This document shows, piece after piece, positions 35,785 to 45,256 of a stretch of 64,000 nt of DNA (its first letter is position 1; each line of letters starts with the position of its first letter). Source of the stretch: Mycobacterium sp. IS-1590 (lineage in GTDB: Bacteria > Actinomycetota > Actinomycetes > Mycobacteriales > Mycobacteriaceae); contig NZ_LQIW01000002.1 in the NCBI RefSeq assembly GCF_001500025.1, positions 62,001-126,000 of the forward strand. The letters run 5' to 3'. The notes under the pieces are model-generated. The model was not told the DNA's origin, ran no database searches, and saw nothing but the letters and a program-made list of their open reading frames with translations. A program made the position numbers and the translations under genes.

Positions 35785-35822
35785 GCCTTTGCATCGAGAA
35801 AGGCCGAGTATCGACTACGTAA
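35785..35822. promoter_or_regulatory. Inverted repeats upstream of ahpC
   Basis: Two symmetric sites lie 40-80 bp upstream of the ahpC start: GCCTTT-N8-AAAGGC (35785-35804), a perfect 6-bp inverted repeat, and GACTACGTAATC (35811-35822), a near-palindrome with a TACGTA core. In mycobacteria ahpC is controlled by OxyR, a LysR-type protein that uses dyad sites of this sort. No oxyR gene is next to ahpC here. The binding factor is not known. Confidence 0.4.
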
Positions 35823-35864
35823 TCTGGACTGAATCCAAACTAAGCGATAAGGATGGTGCTCGCG

Positions 35865-36452
35865 ATGGCATTGTTGACAATCGGTGACCAGTTCCCCAGG
35901 TACGACATGGCGGCGGTGGTCGGCGGTGACCTCTCCGAGGTCGATGCCAAGCAGCCCGACGACTATTTCACCCGTGTGACCAGTGAGGACCACGAGGGCA
36001 AGTGGCGGATCGTCTTCTTCTGGCCGAAGGACTTCACCTTCGTGTGTCCGACGGAGATCGCCACGTTCGGCAAACTCAACGACGACTTCGAGGACCGCGA
36101 CGCGAAGGTCATCGGCGTGTCGGTGGACAACGAGTTCGTCCACTTCCAGTGGCGCGCCCAGCACGAGGACCTCAAGAAGCTGCCGTTCCCGATGGCTTCG
36201 GACCTCAAGCGCGAGTTGTCGCTGGCGACCGGTGTGCTCAACGCCGACGGCGTCGCCGACCGGGCGACGTTCATCATCGACCCGAACAACGAGATCCAGT
36301 TCGTGTCGGTGACGGCCGGGTCCGTGGGCCGCAACGTCGACGAGGTGCTGCGGGTGCTCGACGCCCTGCAGTCCGACGAGCTGTGCGCCTGCAACTGGAA
36401 GAAGGGCGATCCCACGATCAAGCCGGCCGAGCTGCTGGCAGAGGCGGTGTGA
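35865..36452 (+). CDS. ahpC: Alkyl hydroperoxide reductase AhpC (2-Cys peroxiredoxin)
   Basis: 195 residues from the ATG at 35865, exactly the M. tuberculosis length; an ATG four codons earlier (35853) is possible but atypical. Peroxidatic Cys61 is in [10 protein letters not shown]; resolving cysteines 174 and 176 are in CACNW, as in the three-Cys mycobacterial AhpC. It reduces organic peroxides and peroxynitrite and is recycled by AhpD, encoded 2 nt after its stop. AAGGAT lies at 35848-35853, about 12 nt upstream of the chosen start. Confidence 0.95.
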   Translation: MALLTIGDQFPRYDMAAVVGGDLSEVDAKQPDDYFTRVTSEDHEGKWRIVFFWPKDFTFVCPTEIATFGKLNDDFEDRDAKVIGVSVDNEFVHFQWRAQHEDLKKLPFPMASDLKRELSLATGVLNADGVADRATFIIDPNNEIQFVSVTAGSVGRNVDEVLRVLDALQSDELCACNWKKGDPTIKPAELLAEAV

Positions 36453-36454
36453 CC

Positions 36455-36988
36455 ATGAGCATCGACAACATCAAGGAAGCCCTTCCGGAGTACGCCAAGG
36501 ATCTGAAGCTGAACTTCGGCAGCATCGTCAAGACCACGGAACTCTCCGAAGAGCAGCTGTGGGGCGCCCTGGTGGCGACCGCCGCGGCGACCAAGAACGA
36601 GCGGCTACTGCGCGAGATCGCCGAGGACGCCCTGGACATCCTGAGCCAGGAGGCCTACAACGCCGCCCTCGGAGCGGCCGCGATCATGGGGATGAACAAC
36701 GTCTTCTACCGCACCAAGGGCCAGCTCGACGGCGCCTATGACGACCTGCGGGCAGGGCTGCGGATGAACATCATCGGCAATCCCGGTGTCGCCAAGGAGG
36801 ATTTCGAGCTGTGGTCGCTGGCGGTTTCGGCGATCAACGGATGCGGCCACTGCGTCGCAGCACACGAGAAGACCCTGCGCGATGCTGACGTGTCGCGCAC
36901 GGTGATCTTCGAGGCGATCCGACTGGCCTCGATCGTCTCCGGCGTGGGCCAGGCCCTGCAGACCGCCGAGGTACTGACCTCGGTCTGA
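36455..36988 (+). CDS. ahpD: Alkylhydroperoxidase AhpD
   Basis: 177 residues, identical in length to M. tuberculosis AhpD, which anchors the start at 36455. The active site is [10 protein letters not shown] with Cys130, Cys133 and His137, the thiol pair and base of the AhpD/CMD fold. It acts as the adaptor carrying electrons from lipoylated SucB and Lpd to AhpC. It begins 2 nt after ahpC and ends before a strong terminator, so ahpC-ahpD is a two-gene operon. Confidence 0.95.
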   Translation: MSIDNIKEALPEYAKDLKLNFGSIVKTTELSEEQLWGALVATAAATKNERLLREIAEDALDILSQEAYNAALGAAAIMGMNNVFYRTKGQLDGAYDDLRAGLRMNIIGNPGVAKEDFELWSLAVSAINGCGHCVAAHEKTLRDADVSRTVIFEAIRLASIVSGVGQALQTAEVLTSV

Positions 36989-37000
36989 CGAACACACGAA

Positions 37001-37030
37001 AGCGGGGGGCACCGATCGGTGCCCCCCGCT
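37001..37030. terminator. 30-bp perfect palindromic terminator after ahpD
   Basis: Bases 37001-37030 are a perfect self-complementary palindrome (AGCGGGGGGCACCGA then its complement), with CACG/CGTG flanks that extend the stem after a small bulge. It lies between convergent ahpD and the secreted protein gene and probably terminates both. It has no U tract. Confidence 0.8.
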
Positions 37031-37044
37031 CGTGTTGTCTCGGG

Positions 37045-37287
37045 TCAGCGGCGGTAACCCGGCTGTTCGAACTCGATGTGATCGATGCGGTGGCCGTGCG
37101 TGCCCGACTGAACCGACGGAGCGTGGACGTCGGGGGTCGCCACGATGCCCGGCCGCGGTGTGTTGTCGGGGGAGTAGGTGCCGGCGCTGGCGGCTCCGGC
37201 GAAACCGAGTGCGCCGCCGAGGATTCCGGCTGCGAGGACCGGCAGCGCGACGAAACGGGCGATGCGGCGATTGGTGTTGGTGGTCAT
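37045..37287 (-). CDS. Small secreted protein
   Basis: 80 residues from ATG 37287, preceded by an excellent AAAGGAGA site. The N-terminus is a signal peptide (RRIARFVALPVLAAGILGGALGFAGAASA) with probable cleavage after ASA. The mature peptide of about 45 residues is Pro/His-rich (TYSPDNTPRPGIVATPDVHAPSV) and ends IEFEQPGYRR. Not recognised beyond resemblance to small exported mycobacterial proteins. Monocistronic: it ends at the palindromic terminator and its promoter lies in the 175-nt divergent region shared with the response regulator. Confidence 0.75.
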   Translation of the reverse strand: MTTNTNRRIARFVALPVLAAGILGGALGFAGAASAGTYSPDNTPRPGIVATPDVHAPSVQSGTHGHRIDHIEFEQPGYRR

Positions 37288-37414
37288 GTGAATCTCCTTT
37301 GATTCTCTTTGGTTTGTGTTGACCACCGGGTTGTTCCGGCGATGACTCAAGCGTGCTGCAGCGCGAGCCCGCTGTATGTCGGGCGACCGGCGGTCGCACG
37401 GGATGAACCTCATG

Positions 37415-37430
37415 TCCCCCAAATAGGGGA
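37415..37430. promoter_or_regulatory. Inverted repeat upstream of response regulator gene
   Basis: TCCCC-N6-GGGGA is a perfect 5-bp inverted repeat with an AT-rich centre, 33 nt before the response regulator GTG and about 130 nt before the divergent secreted protein gene. It is placed suitably for an autoregulatory operator of the LuxR-type regulator. Inference only. Confidence 0.35.
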
Positions 37431-37462
37431 AGCGGCCGCCCCGCTATGCCAAGCTGACACCC

Positions 37463-38116
37463 GTGGTGAGCGGCACGACCGGTGACAAGGTCCGGGTGGT
37501 GGTGGGTGACGACCATCCGATGTTTCGCGACGGGGTGGTCCGCGCGCTGGTCTCCAGCGGCCAGATCGAGGTGGTGGCCGAGGCAGACGACGGCGTGGCC
37601 GCGCTCGAAGCGATCCGCTCGCATTCCCCGCAGGTGGCCCTGCTGGACTACCGGATGCCCGGCATGGACGGGGCCGAGGTGGCGGCCGCCGTCGTACGGG
37701 ACGAACTGCCCACCCGGGTGCTGCTCATCTCCGCGCACGACGAGTCCGCGATCGTCTATCAGGCACTGCAGAACGGCGCGGCGGGATTCCTTCCCAAGGA
37801 ATCCACTCGAGCCGAACTCGTCAACGCGGTGCTCGACTGCGCCAAGGGCCGAGATGTCGTCGCGCCGAGCCTGGCCGCCGGCCTGGCCGGTGAGATCCGC
37901 AAGCGCTCCGAATCCAACGGCCCGACCCTGAGCCCGAGGGAACGCGAGGTGCTTCGGCTGATCGCGTCCGGGACCAGCATCCCGGCGATGGCCAAGCAGC
38001 TGTTCCTGGCGCCGTCGACGGTGAAGACCCACGTGCAGCGGCTCTACGAGAAACTCGGCGTCAACGACCGCGGCGCTGCCGTCGCCGAGGCGATGCGCCG
38101 CAAGCTGCTGGACTGA
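37463..38116 (+). CDS. NarL/FixJ family response regulator
   Basis: 217 residues. Receiver domain (about 9-125) with acidic pocket GDDHPMF and phosphoacceptor Asp62 in LLDYRMPGMDG; a Lys follows in FLPKEST. LuxR-type HTH (about 148-210): LSPREREVLRLIASGTSIPAMAKQLFLAPSTVKTHVQRLYEKLGV. It starts with GTG. Its stop is 7 nt before the histidine kinase start, so the two are cotranscribed and form a pair. The regulated genes and the signal are unknown; a candidate operator lies upstream. Confidence 0.9.
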   Translation: MVSGTTGDKVRVVVGDDHPMFRDGVVRALVSSGQIEVVAEADDGVAALEAIRSHSPQVALLDYRMPGMDGAEVAAAVVRDELPTRVLLISAHDESAIVYQALQNGAAGFLPKESTRAELVNAVLDCAKGRDVVAPSLAAGLAGEIRKRSESNGPTLSPREREVLRLIASGTSIPAMAKQLFLAPSTVKTHVQRLYEKLGVNDRGAAVAEAMRRKLLD

Positions 38117-38123
38117 TTCCGTC

Positions 38124-39317
38124 GTGGTGGACCGGATCGCGAGCTTCTTCGCCGCGGAGCCCGTGCGTGTCTCGGCGGTCCTGCGGCTGCCGCTGCTCGC
38201 GCTGATCGGGGCGCTGGTGGTGATCTGGGAGGTCGACCACTGGCTCCCGGAGCTGTACGCGGTCGTGCTCGGGTCGTGGGCGGTCGCGGCCGTGTTGTGG
38301 CTTGTCGCCGTGCTGCGCGGCCCGGTGCCCCGGTGGGGAGACTGGGCCTCCACCGGCGTCGACGTCCTGATGATCCTGGTGCTGTGCCTGGTGTCGGGTG
38401 GTGCCACCGCCGCGCTGCTCCCCGTCTTCTTCCTGTTGCCCATCGCGGTGGCGTTCCAGGACCGGCCGATGCTGACCGCGCTGCTCGGAATCGGCACGGC
38501 CACGGCCTATCTCGGGGCGTGGGTGGTGTACTCGAAACGCGACGACTCGGTCGGGTTGCCGAATGTCGTCTACACCCACTTCGGCTTCCTGCTGTGGGGC
38601 GCGGTGGCGATGACCGCACTGTGCGTCGTGCTGGTCCGTCGCCAGGCCCGGGTGGCGAAGCTGCAGGCGGTGCGGCGCCAACTGGTTTCCGAGGCGATGC
38701 AGGCCGACGAGCGTCACAACCGAGAGGTCGCCGAGAACCTGCACGACGGACCGCTGCAGACTCTGCTCGCCGCGCGACTCGACCTCGACGAACTGCAGGA
38801 GAACAACGACGATCCCGCGCTGGAGGCGGTTCGCGACGCGTTGCAGCAGACCGCCGCGGCGCTGCGCTCGACGGTGACCCAACTGCACCCTCAGGTGCTG
38901 GCCCAACTCGGCCTGACGCCGGCACTCCGAGAGCTGTTGCGACAGCACGAGTCTCGGGGCCACTACGAGATCGAGGCGGACCTCGACGACGTCGGGAAGC
39001 CGGAATCGCAGCAGTTGCTCTACCGGGCGGCCCGCGAACTGCTGGCCAACATCCACAAGCACGCCGACGCGACGACGGTGCGGGTAGGCCTGACGCGCCG
39101 AGGGGACCGGGTCGTGCTGACGGTCGCCGACGACGGCAGCGGATTCGACCCGGCGATCATCGAGCAGTACGTCGCCGACGGTCATATCGGCCTGGGTTCA
39201 CTGCTGGCCCGGTTCGACGCCATGGGCGGGTCGCTGCAGGTGAGTTCGGAGGAGGGCTACGGCACGCAGGTCACGGTCACGTCGCCGCCGGAACCGTCCC
39301 TCGGCGACCCGGACTGA
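38124..39317 (+). CDS. Sensor histidine kinase, HisKA_3 type
   Basis: 397 residues. The N-terminal half has five to six membrane helices (about residues 18-172) with no large external domain. The dimerisation/phosphotransfer helix has His207 in EVAENLHDGPLQTLL, the NarX/DesK-type HisKA_3 motif. The HATPase domain follows (RAARELLANIHKHADATTVRV and VADDGSGFDP). It should phosphorylate the response regulator encoded upstream. The short extracytoplasmic loops suggest it senses a membrane or intramembrane signal. The GTG at 38124 is followed by a second GTG, either of which could be used. Confidence 0.9.
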   Translation: MVDRIASFFAAEPVRVSAVLRLPLLALIGALVVIWEVDHWLPELYAVVLGSWAVAAVLWLVAVLRGPVPRWGDWASTGVDVLMILVLCLVSGGATAALLPVFFLLPIAVAFQDRPMLTALLGIGTATAYLGAWVVYSKRDDSVGLPNVVYTHFGFLLWGAVAMTALCVVLVRRQARVAKLQAVRRQLVSEAMQADERHNREVAENLHDGPLQTLLAARLDLDELQENNDDPALEAVRDALQQTAAALRSTVTQLHPQVLAQLGLTPALRELLRQHESRGHYEIEADLDDVGKPESQQLLYRAARELLANIHKHADATTVRVGLTRRGDRVVLTVADDGSGFDPAIIEQYVADGHIGLGSLLARFDAMGGSLQVSSEEGYGTQVTVTSPPEPSLGDPD

Positions 39318-39319
39318 GG

Positions 39320-40459
39320 TCAGGACGTGAGACCGCGCGAGATGACGAGGCGCTGAATCTGGTTGGTGCCCTCGAAGATCTGGGTGATCTTCGCTTCGCG
39401 CATGTACCGCTCGACGCGGTAGTCGCGGGTGTAACCGGCACCGCCGAACACCTGCACCGCGTCGGTGGTCACCTTCATCGCGGCGTCGGTGGCGATCAAC
39501 TTCGCGACGCTGGCCTGCTGTGAGTACGGCCGGCCCTGGTCGCGTCGCCGCGCCGCGTCCAGGTACGTCGCCCGCGCACTGGCGACCGCGGCGGCCATGT
39601 CGGCCAACAGGAACCCCAGGCCCTGATGGTCGATGATCCTGCGCCCGAACGTCGTTCGCTCGTTGGCGAAGGCGACGGCCTCGTCGAGCGCGGCCTGGGC
39701 CAAGCCGGTGGCGACCGCGGCGATGCCCAACCGTCCGGAATCCAGTGCGGAGAAGGCGATCTGCAGGCCCTGGCCCTCGGCGCCGATCAGCCGTTCGGCA
39801 TCGATGTGGGCGTCGGAGTAGAACGCCGAGGTGGTCGGGATCGCGTGCAGCCCCATCTTCTCCTCGGGCTTGCCGAAGCTGAGCCCGGGCACGTCACCGG
39901 GAACCAGGAAGCACGAAATGCCCTTCGAGCCTTCGCCCGTCCGCGCGAACAACGTGTAGAAGTCCGCACGTCCGCCGTGGGTGATCCACGATTTGGAGCC
40001 GTTGAGGACATACCCGTCCGCGGCTTTGGCAGCAGCGCAGCGCAGCGCCGCGGCGTCCGAACCCGCCTGCGGTTCCGAGAGGCTGTAGGCGCCGATCTGC
40101 TCGCCCGACAGCATGCCGGGCAGCCAGCGACGCCTCTGCTCGTCGGTTCCGAAGGTCAACAACGGATGCGACGACAGGCTGTGCACGCTGACGGCCACCG
40201 CGACGGCCGCCCACCGCGCCGCCAGTTCCTCGAGCACCTGCAGATAGACCTCGTACGGCTGTCCGCCGCCACCCCACTCCTCGGGCTGAGGCAGGCTCAA
40301 CAGTCCGGCCGCACCCAGTTGGGCCATCACACCGTCGGGATAGCGCTCGGCCTTCTCGTGGTCGTCGACGATGGGGTCGAGCACCTTGTCGGCGACGTCG
40401 CGGGTCAGCGCGATGAGATCTTCAGCGTCCGGGGTGGGCAGCAGCCGGTCGACAGCCAT
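39320..40459 (-). CDS. Acyl-CoA dehydrogenase (FadE family)
   Basis: 379 residues from ATG 40459, which has CAGGAGG upstream; the longer open frame crosses the DUF4436 gene. The complete acyl-CoA dehydrogenase pattern is present: AYSLSEPQAGSDAAALRC, KSWITHGGRADFYTLFAR, and VQVFGGAGYTRDYRVERYMREAKITQIFEGTNQIQRLVI. The last segment holds the catalytic glutamate region. It is a standard 380-residue member, most like short/medium-chain acyl-CoA dehydrogenases. It overlaps by 2-3 nt spacing the histidine kinase stop from the opposite strand. Substrate not readable. Confidence 0.9.
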   Translation of the reverse strand: MAVDRLLPTPDAEDLIALTRDVADKVLDPIVDDHEKAERYPDGVMAQLGAAGLLSLPQPEEWGGGGQPYEVYLQVLEELAARWAAVAVAVSVHSLSSHPLLTFGTDEQRRRWLPGMLSGEQIGAYSLSEPQAGSDAAALRCAAAKAADGYVLNGSKSWITHGGRADFYTLFARTGEGSKGISCFLVPGDVPGLSFGKPEEKMGLHAIPTTSAFYSDAHIDAERLIGAEGQGLQIAFSALDSGRLGIAAVATGLAQAALDEAVAFANERTTFGRRIIDHQGLGFLLADMAAAVASARATYLDAARRRDQGRPYSQQASVAKLIATDAAMKVTTDAVQVFGGAGYTRDYRVERYMREAKITQIFEGTNQIQRLVISRGLTS

Positions 40460-40527
40460 CCGATGGCCTCCTGGTTGTGCGGGTCGACACAACGATAGGC
40501 GGGCCCCTTCCACGGGCCGATGCGACG

Positions 40528-41460
40528 TCAGTCGCTGCGTCTCCACCAGGCGGTGAAGTACAGCACCATCGCGCCGGTCAGCGCGAGCAGAACCCACAAC
40601 ACCAGGACCTGATCGATCCACGCGCCGGGTGGCGGGGCGCCGGGCATGAAGTTGCGGATCGGAATGATCGCGAACAGCGATGCCGCGTACCACGTGCCGA
40701 ACGGCGGCAGGAAGTTGCGCCGCCCGCGCAGCATCTCGATCGACACGAAGAGAGCCAGCGCGGGCAGGGTGATCAACACCAGGCACAGGCCGACGTCGAA
40801 GGCGAGCGGTCCCTTCGCCCGCTTCAACGTCACCGTCTCGTAGTCGCCGTCGCGGGCGGATTGGGTGGCCGGTCCGCTGCGCGTGCTGGTGATGTCCCAC
40901 CCGTCGAGGCCGCCGGTCACCACCACCCGTGCGGGCTCGAACGTGCGGTCGTCGCCGCCTCCGATGAGCACATCGGCTCCCAGGGCGCCGACCGTGTACG
41001 AGTCGAACGGCCACTTGTCCGGGTCGCCCTTCGCCGACACCGTGGCGCTGATCTCGGCGGGCAGCTGGCCCTTCGGGGTCTGCAGGTCCTGGATGTCGAT
41101 GTTGACCTCGTTGATGAACAGCCGCACCGCGATATCGGTGTTGACCACGTTGAGGTCGTTGTTCATGTGGTCGTCGGACGGGAAGACGACGACCTTGACG
41201 TCGACCTCGTTGGCGACCGTGTGCAGCTCCGACAGGGTGACCTGGACGATGTTGTCCTCACTGGTGCCGAGATCCGGAGGCCCCAGGGACACGGGCTCGC
41301 CGGAGAGATAGTGATAACCGACCAGCGATGCGATGTAGACGACCAGGATGATCAGCACCGTGGCGATGTCGTTCAGCCGGGCGCGTCTGCGACTGCGGGA
41401 CCTCGGCGCTGGGCCTCCTGGCACCGTCGAGGCGTCCTGCACCTTCGAGTCATCCGGCAC
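40528..41460 (-). CDS. DUF4436 family membrane protein
   Basis: 310 residues. One N-terminal membrane helix (about 31-50), then an extracytoplasmic beta-rich domain (about 60-215) with WPFDSYTVGALGADVL, then three C-terminal helices (about 220-300) enclosing FLPPFGTWYAASLFAIIPIRNFMPGAPPPGAW. That C-terminal block is the DUF4436 signature. The function is unknown. It lies 68 nt before the acyl-CoA dehydrogenase gene on the minus strand and diverges from pntAA. Confidence 0.84.
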   Translation of the reverse strand: MPDDSKVQDASTVPGGPAPRSRSRRRARLNDIATVLIILVVYIASLVGYHYLSGEPVSLGPPDLGTSEDNIVQVTLSELHTVANEVDVKVVVFPSDDHMNNDLNVVNTDIAVRLFINEVNIDIQDLQTPKGQLPAEISATVSAKGDPDKWPFDSYTVGALGADVLIGGGDDRTFEPARVVVTGGLDGWDITSTRSGPATQSARDGDYETVTLKRAKGPLAFDVGLCLVLITLPALALFVSIEMLRGRRNFLPPFGTWYAASLFAIIPIRNFMPGAPPPGAWIDQVLVLWVLLALTGAMVLYFTAWWRRSD

Positions 41461-41574
41461 CTTCGGGATGCTAGTTCGCGCGGGCGGCGTTTCCGGTGCG
41501 CCGTGCCGGTGGAAATTCGCGACGGGCCGTACCGATTTAGATGTGACCAGCGGTAGCGGTTAAGGTGTTCCGTC

Positions 41575-42692
<1,118 letters not shown>

Positions 42693-42693
<1 letters not shown>

Positions 42694-43031
42694 TGTACGA
42701 CAATCTGCTGGCCAACCTCGCGATCCTGGTGCTCGCCGGGTTCGTCGGGTTCGCCGTGATCTCCAAGGTGCCCAACACCTTGCACACACCGTTGATGTCG
42801 GGCACCAACGCCATCCACGGCATCGTGGTGCTCGGAGCGCTGATCGTGCTGGGCGATCTGCCCGCGGACGCGCACTGGGGTGTGCGGACGATCGCGTTCG
42901 TGGCGCTGATCTTCGGCACGCTCAACGTGATCGGCGGCTTTCTGGTCACCGACCGGATGCTCGGGATGTTCAAGGGGCGGAGGCCCGCCCCGAATGCCGA
43001 GCCCAAAGCTGTTGAGGCGGCTGACAAGTGA
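42693..43031 (+). CDS. pntAB: NAD(P) transhydrogenase membrane subunit PntAB
   Basis: 112 residues (110 in Rv0156). It contains three hydrophobic segments: NLAILVLAGFVGFAVI, AIHGIVVLGALIVLG and TIAFVALIFGTLNVIGGFLV, the membrane part split from PntAA. Motifs such as TPLMSGTNAI are diagnostic of this subunit. Together with the PntB membrane helices it forms the proton channel. It overlaps pntAA by one base and pntB by four (GTGA), so the three are translated as a coupled set. Confidence 0.95.
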
Positions 43032-44461
43032 ACTATCTCGTCACGGTCCTCTATATCGTCGCGTTCTCGCTGTTCATCCTCGGCCTGTCCGGGCTGACCG
43101 GGCCCAAGACCGCGGTGCGCGGCAACTGGATCGCCGCCACCGGTATGGCCATCGCCGTGATCGCGACGCTGATCAAGGTGCGCGACACCGCGCCGATCAA
43201 CTGGGTGTTGATCGCCGCCGGTCTGGCGCTCGGCGTGATTCTCGGTGTGCCACCGGCCAAGAAGACCAAGATGACCGCGATGCCGCAGCTGGTGGCGCTG
43301 TTCAACGGCGTCGGTGGTGGCACCGTGGCGTTGATCGCGTGGGCGGAGTTCATCGAGACCGACGGCTTCGCGCATTTCACGCCCGACCAGCATCCGACGG
43401 TGGCGCTGGTGGCGGGGTCACTGCTGGCCGCGATCATCGGGTCGGTCTCGTTCTGGGGTTCACTGGTCGCGTTCCTCAAACTGCAGGAGTCGATCCCCAA
43501 GAACGTCGAGAAGCGACTTGTCGCCTCCGCGAAGCTGTTTCAGGCCGCCAACGTGCTGCTGCTGCTCGGTGCGACCGCCGCTGCCATCTACATCGGGCTC
43601 AACGCCGGTACCGGCAGCCCGGGGTGGACGATCGCGCTGGTGCTCGTGTTCGCCGGCCTGATGGGCCTTTTCGTGGTGTTCCCGATCGGCGGCGCGGACA
43701 TGCCGGTCGTCATCTCCCTGCTCAACGCGCTGACCGGATTGTCGGCGGCCGCCGCGGGTCTGGCGCTGGACAACACCGCGATGATCGTCGCGGGCATGAT
43801 CGTCGGCGCCTCGGGTTCGATCCTGACCAACCTGATGGCCGTGGCGATGAACCGGTCGATCCCGGCGATCGTGTTCGGTTCCTTCGGCGGCGGTGCCGAG
43901 TCGGCGGCGGGGCCGGGCGGCGACCAGGGCACCGTCAAGGCCACCTCGGCCGCCGACGCGGCGATCCAGATGGCGTATGCCAACCAGGTGATCGTCGTCC
44001 CCGGCTACGGGCTGGCTGTCGCGCAGGCCCAGCACACCGTTAAGGAGATGGCCGACCTGCTGGAAAGCAAAGGCGTCGAGGTGAAGTACGCCATCCATCC
44101 CGTCGCGGGCCGCATGCCGGGGCACATGAACGTGCTGCTCGCCGAGGCCGACGTCGAGTACGACTCGATGAAGGAGATGGACGACATCAACGGCGAATTC
44201 GGCCGCACGGACGTCACCTTGGTCATCGGCGCCAACGACGTCACCAATCCGGCCGCGCGCAATGACCCGTCGAGCCCCATTCACGGCATGCCGATTCTCA
44301 ACGTCGACGAGTCGCGGTCGGTGATCGTGCTCAAGCGGTCGATGAACGCGGGCTACGCCGGCATCGAGAACCCGCTGTTCTTCCTCGACCAAACCTCCAT
44401 GCTGTTCGGTGACGCCAAGAAGTCGGTCACGTCGGTGATCGAGGAACTGAAGGCGCTGTAG
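43028..44461 (+). CDS. pntB: NAD(P) transhydrogenase beta subunit PntB
   Basis: 477 residues (475 in Rv0157), starting with GTG inside the pntAB stop. The first 260 residues hold about nine membrane helices; the C-terminal domain binds NADP(H) with VPGYGLAVAQAQHTVKEMADLLE, HPVAGRMPGHMNVLLAEA and a final KRSMNAGYAGIENPLFF. The enzyme uses the proton gradient to reduce NADP with NADH, supplying NADPH for peroxide defence and lipid synthesis. The neighbourhood fits Rv0155-Rv0157. Confidence 0.96.
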   Translation: MNYLVTVLYIVAFSLFILGLSGLTGPKTAVRGNWIAATGMAIAVIATLIKVRDTAPINWVLIAAGLALGVILGVPPAKKTKMTAMPQLVALFNGVGGGTVALIAWAEFIETDGFAHFTPDQHPTVALVAGSLLAAIIGSVSFWGSLVAFLKLQESIPKNVEKRLVASAKLFQAANVLLLLGATAAAIYIGLNAGTGSPGWTIALVLVFAGLMGLFVVFPIGGADMPVVISLLNALTGLSAAAAGLALDNTAMIVAGMIVGASGSILTNLMAVAMNRSIPAIVFGSFGGGAESAAGPGGDQGTVKATSAADAAIQMAYANQVIVVPGYGLAVAQAQHTVKEMADLLESKGVEVKYAIHPVAGRMPGHMNVLLAEADVEYDSMKEMDDINGEFGRTDVTLVIGANDVTNPAARNDPSSPIHGMPILNVDESRSVIVLKRSMNAGYAGIENPLFFLDQTSMLFGDAKKSVTSVIEELKAL

Positions 44462-44489
44462 TCCAGCGGCGGGCCGTAAGCTCGGGCGG

Positions 44490-45107
44490 GTGACGGAGGG
44501 ACGTTCGCCGGTCGAAGTGTGGCTGGCCCGTGCGGGTGGGGTCCGCGGGCTGATCTACTCCGCGCTGCCGGTCGCGGTGTTCGCCGTGTCGTCGCCGACG
44601 CTCGGCCTGCCGGTGGCCGTCGGAGCCGCCGTGGGCGCCGCGGCGCTCGTGGCGGTTTGGCAACTGCTGCAACGAGGTTCGATACGGCCGGCGCTGTTCG
44701 GTTTTGCCGGTGTGGCGGCCTGCGCGCTGGTGGCATTGGTCACCGGCCGCGCCAAGGACTTCTATCTTCCGGGCATCTGGATGTACCTGGGCCTGGCCAT
44801 CGCCTTCACGGCGTCGCTGGTGGTGCGGCGGCCACTGGTGGGAGTGGTGTGGGCGTGGATCACCGGACGCGACGGCACCTGGCGGCGGGTGCCGCGGGTG
44901 CGCCTGGCCTTCGACATCGCCACCGCGGTGATGGCCACCGCATCGTGGTCGCGCTTCCTGGTGCAGTTCCACCTCTACGACACCGACCGGGAGGGGCTGC
45001 TCGCCGTGGCGCGTGTCGCGATGGGCTGGCCGATCTTCGTGGTCACCTCGTCGGTGATCTATCTGGCGATCCGTACGGCGCTGCGCACGTTGCCGCGCGC
45101 GGCTTGA
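44490..45107 (+). CDS. DUF3159 family membrane protein
   Basis: 205 residues with about five membrane helices. The pattern GGVRGLIYSALPVAVFAV near the start and GRAKDFYLPGIWMYLGLAI in the middle match the actinobacterial DUF3159 family, of unknown function. It starts with GTG, 28 nt after pntB, so it may be transcribed with the transhydrogenase operon by read-through. The C-terminal helix ends LRTLPRAA just upstream of the cysteine leader region. Confidence 0.82.
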   Translation: MTEGRSPVEVWLARAGGVRGLIYSALPVAVFAVSSPTLGLPVAVGAAVGAAALVAVWQLLQRGSIRPALFGFAGVAACALVALVTGRAKDFYLPGIWMYLGLAIAFTASLVVRRPLVGVVWAWITGRDGTWRRVPRVRLAFDIATAVMATASWSRFLVQFHLYDTDREGLLAVARVAMGWPIFVVTSSVIYLAIRTALRTLPRAA

Positions 45108-45142
45108 CCGTCGCGCAGTTTCGCTCGCGCTGAGCGCAGATG

Positions 45143-45177
45143 TTCACCGCCGTGTCAGAACCCGGTACGAATACCCG
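45143..45177 (+). promoter_or_regulatory. Leaderless promoter of the tau leader ORF
   Basis: TTCACC (45143-45148), 17 bp and TACGAA (45166-45171) form a -35/-10 pair. The -10 ends 7 nt before the GTG of the 12-codon leader, which would make its first base the transcript start, as in leaderless mycobacterial mRNAs. Four of six bases match the -35 consensus. Confidence 0.55.
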
Positions 45178-45216
45178 GTGAGCGCGACACTGCCTGCCGA
45201 CTGCTGCTGTCGCTGA
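45178..45216 (+). CDS. Polycysteine leader peptide, candidate cysteine-responsive attenuator
   Basis: Twelve codons: GTG AGC GCG ACA CTG CCT GCC GAC TGC TGC TGT CGC then TGA, encoding MSATLPADCCCR with three consecutive cysteine codons. It begins at the predicted transcript start with no leader. Mycobacteria are known to use leaderless polycysteine short ORFs upstream of sulfur-uptake operons as translation-dependent attenuators that raise expression when cysteine is scarce. Here the ORF sits 41 nt ahead of a taurine-type transporter operon. Between them CTTC (45232-45235) can pair with GAAG (45244-45247) inside the permease ribosome site AGGAAG, a possible sequestering hairpin. Confidence 0.75.
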   Translation: MSATLPADCCCR

Positions 45217-45256
45217 ACCCTTCTCGCCTCACTTCAGCCACAGGAAGCCGCCGACC

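Noticed and set aside
36605..38503. 632-codon minus-strand open frame
   Set aside because: It runs antisense through ahpD, a secreted protein gene and the two-component system, all of which have clear motifs; the translation is low complexity.
45178..45216. Polycysteine codons as chance occurrence
   Set aside because: Considered and not accepted as the main explanation: start position, promoter spacing and the sulfur-related downstream operon agree, although chance cannot be excluded without transcript data.
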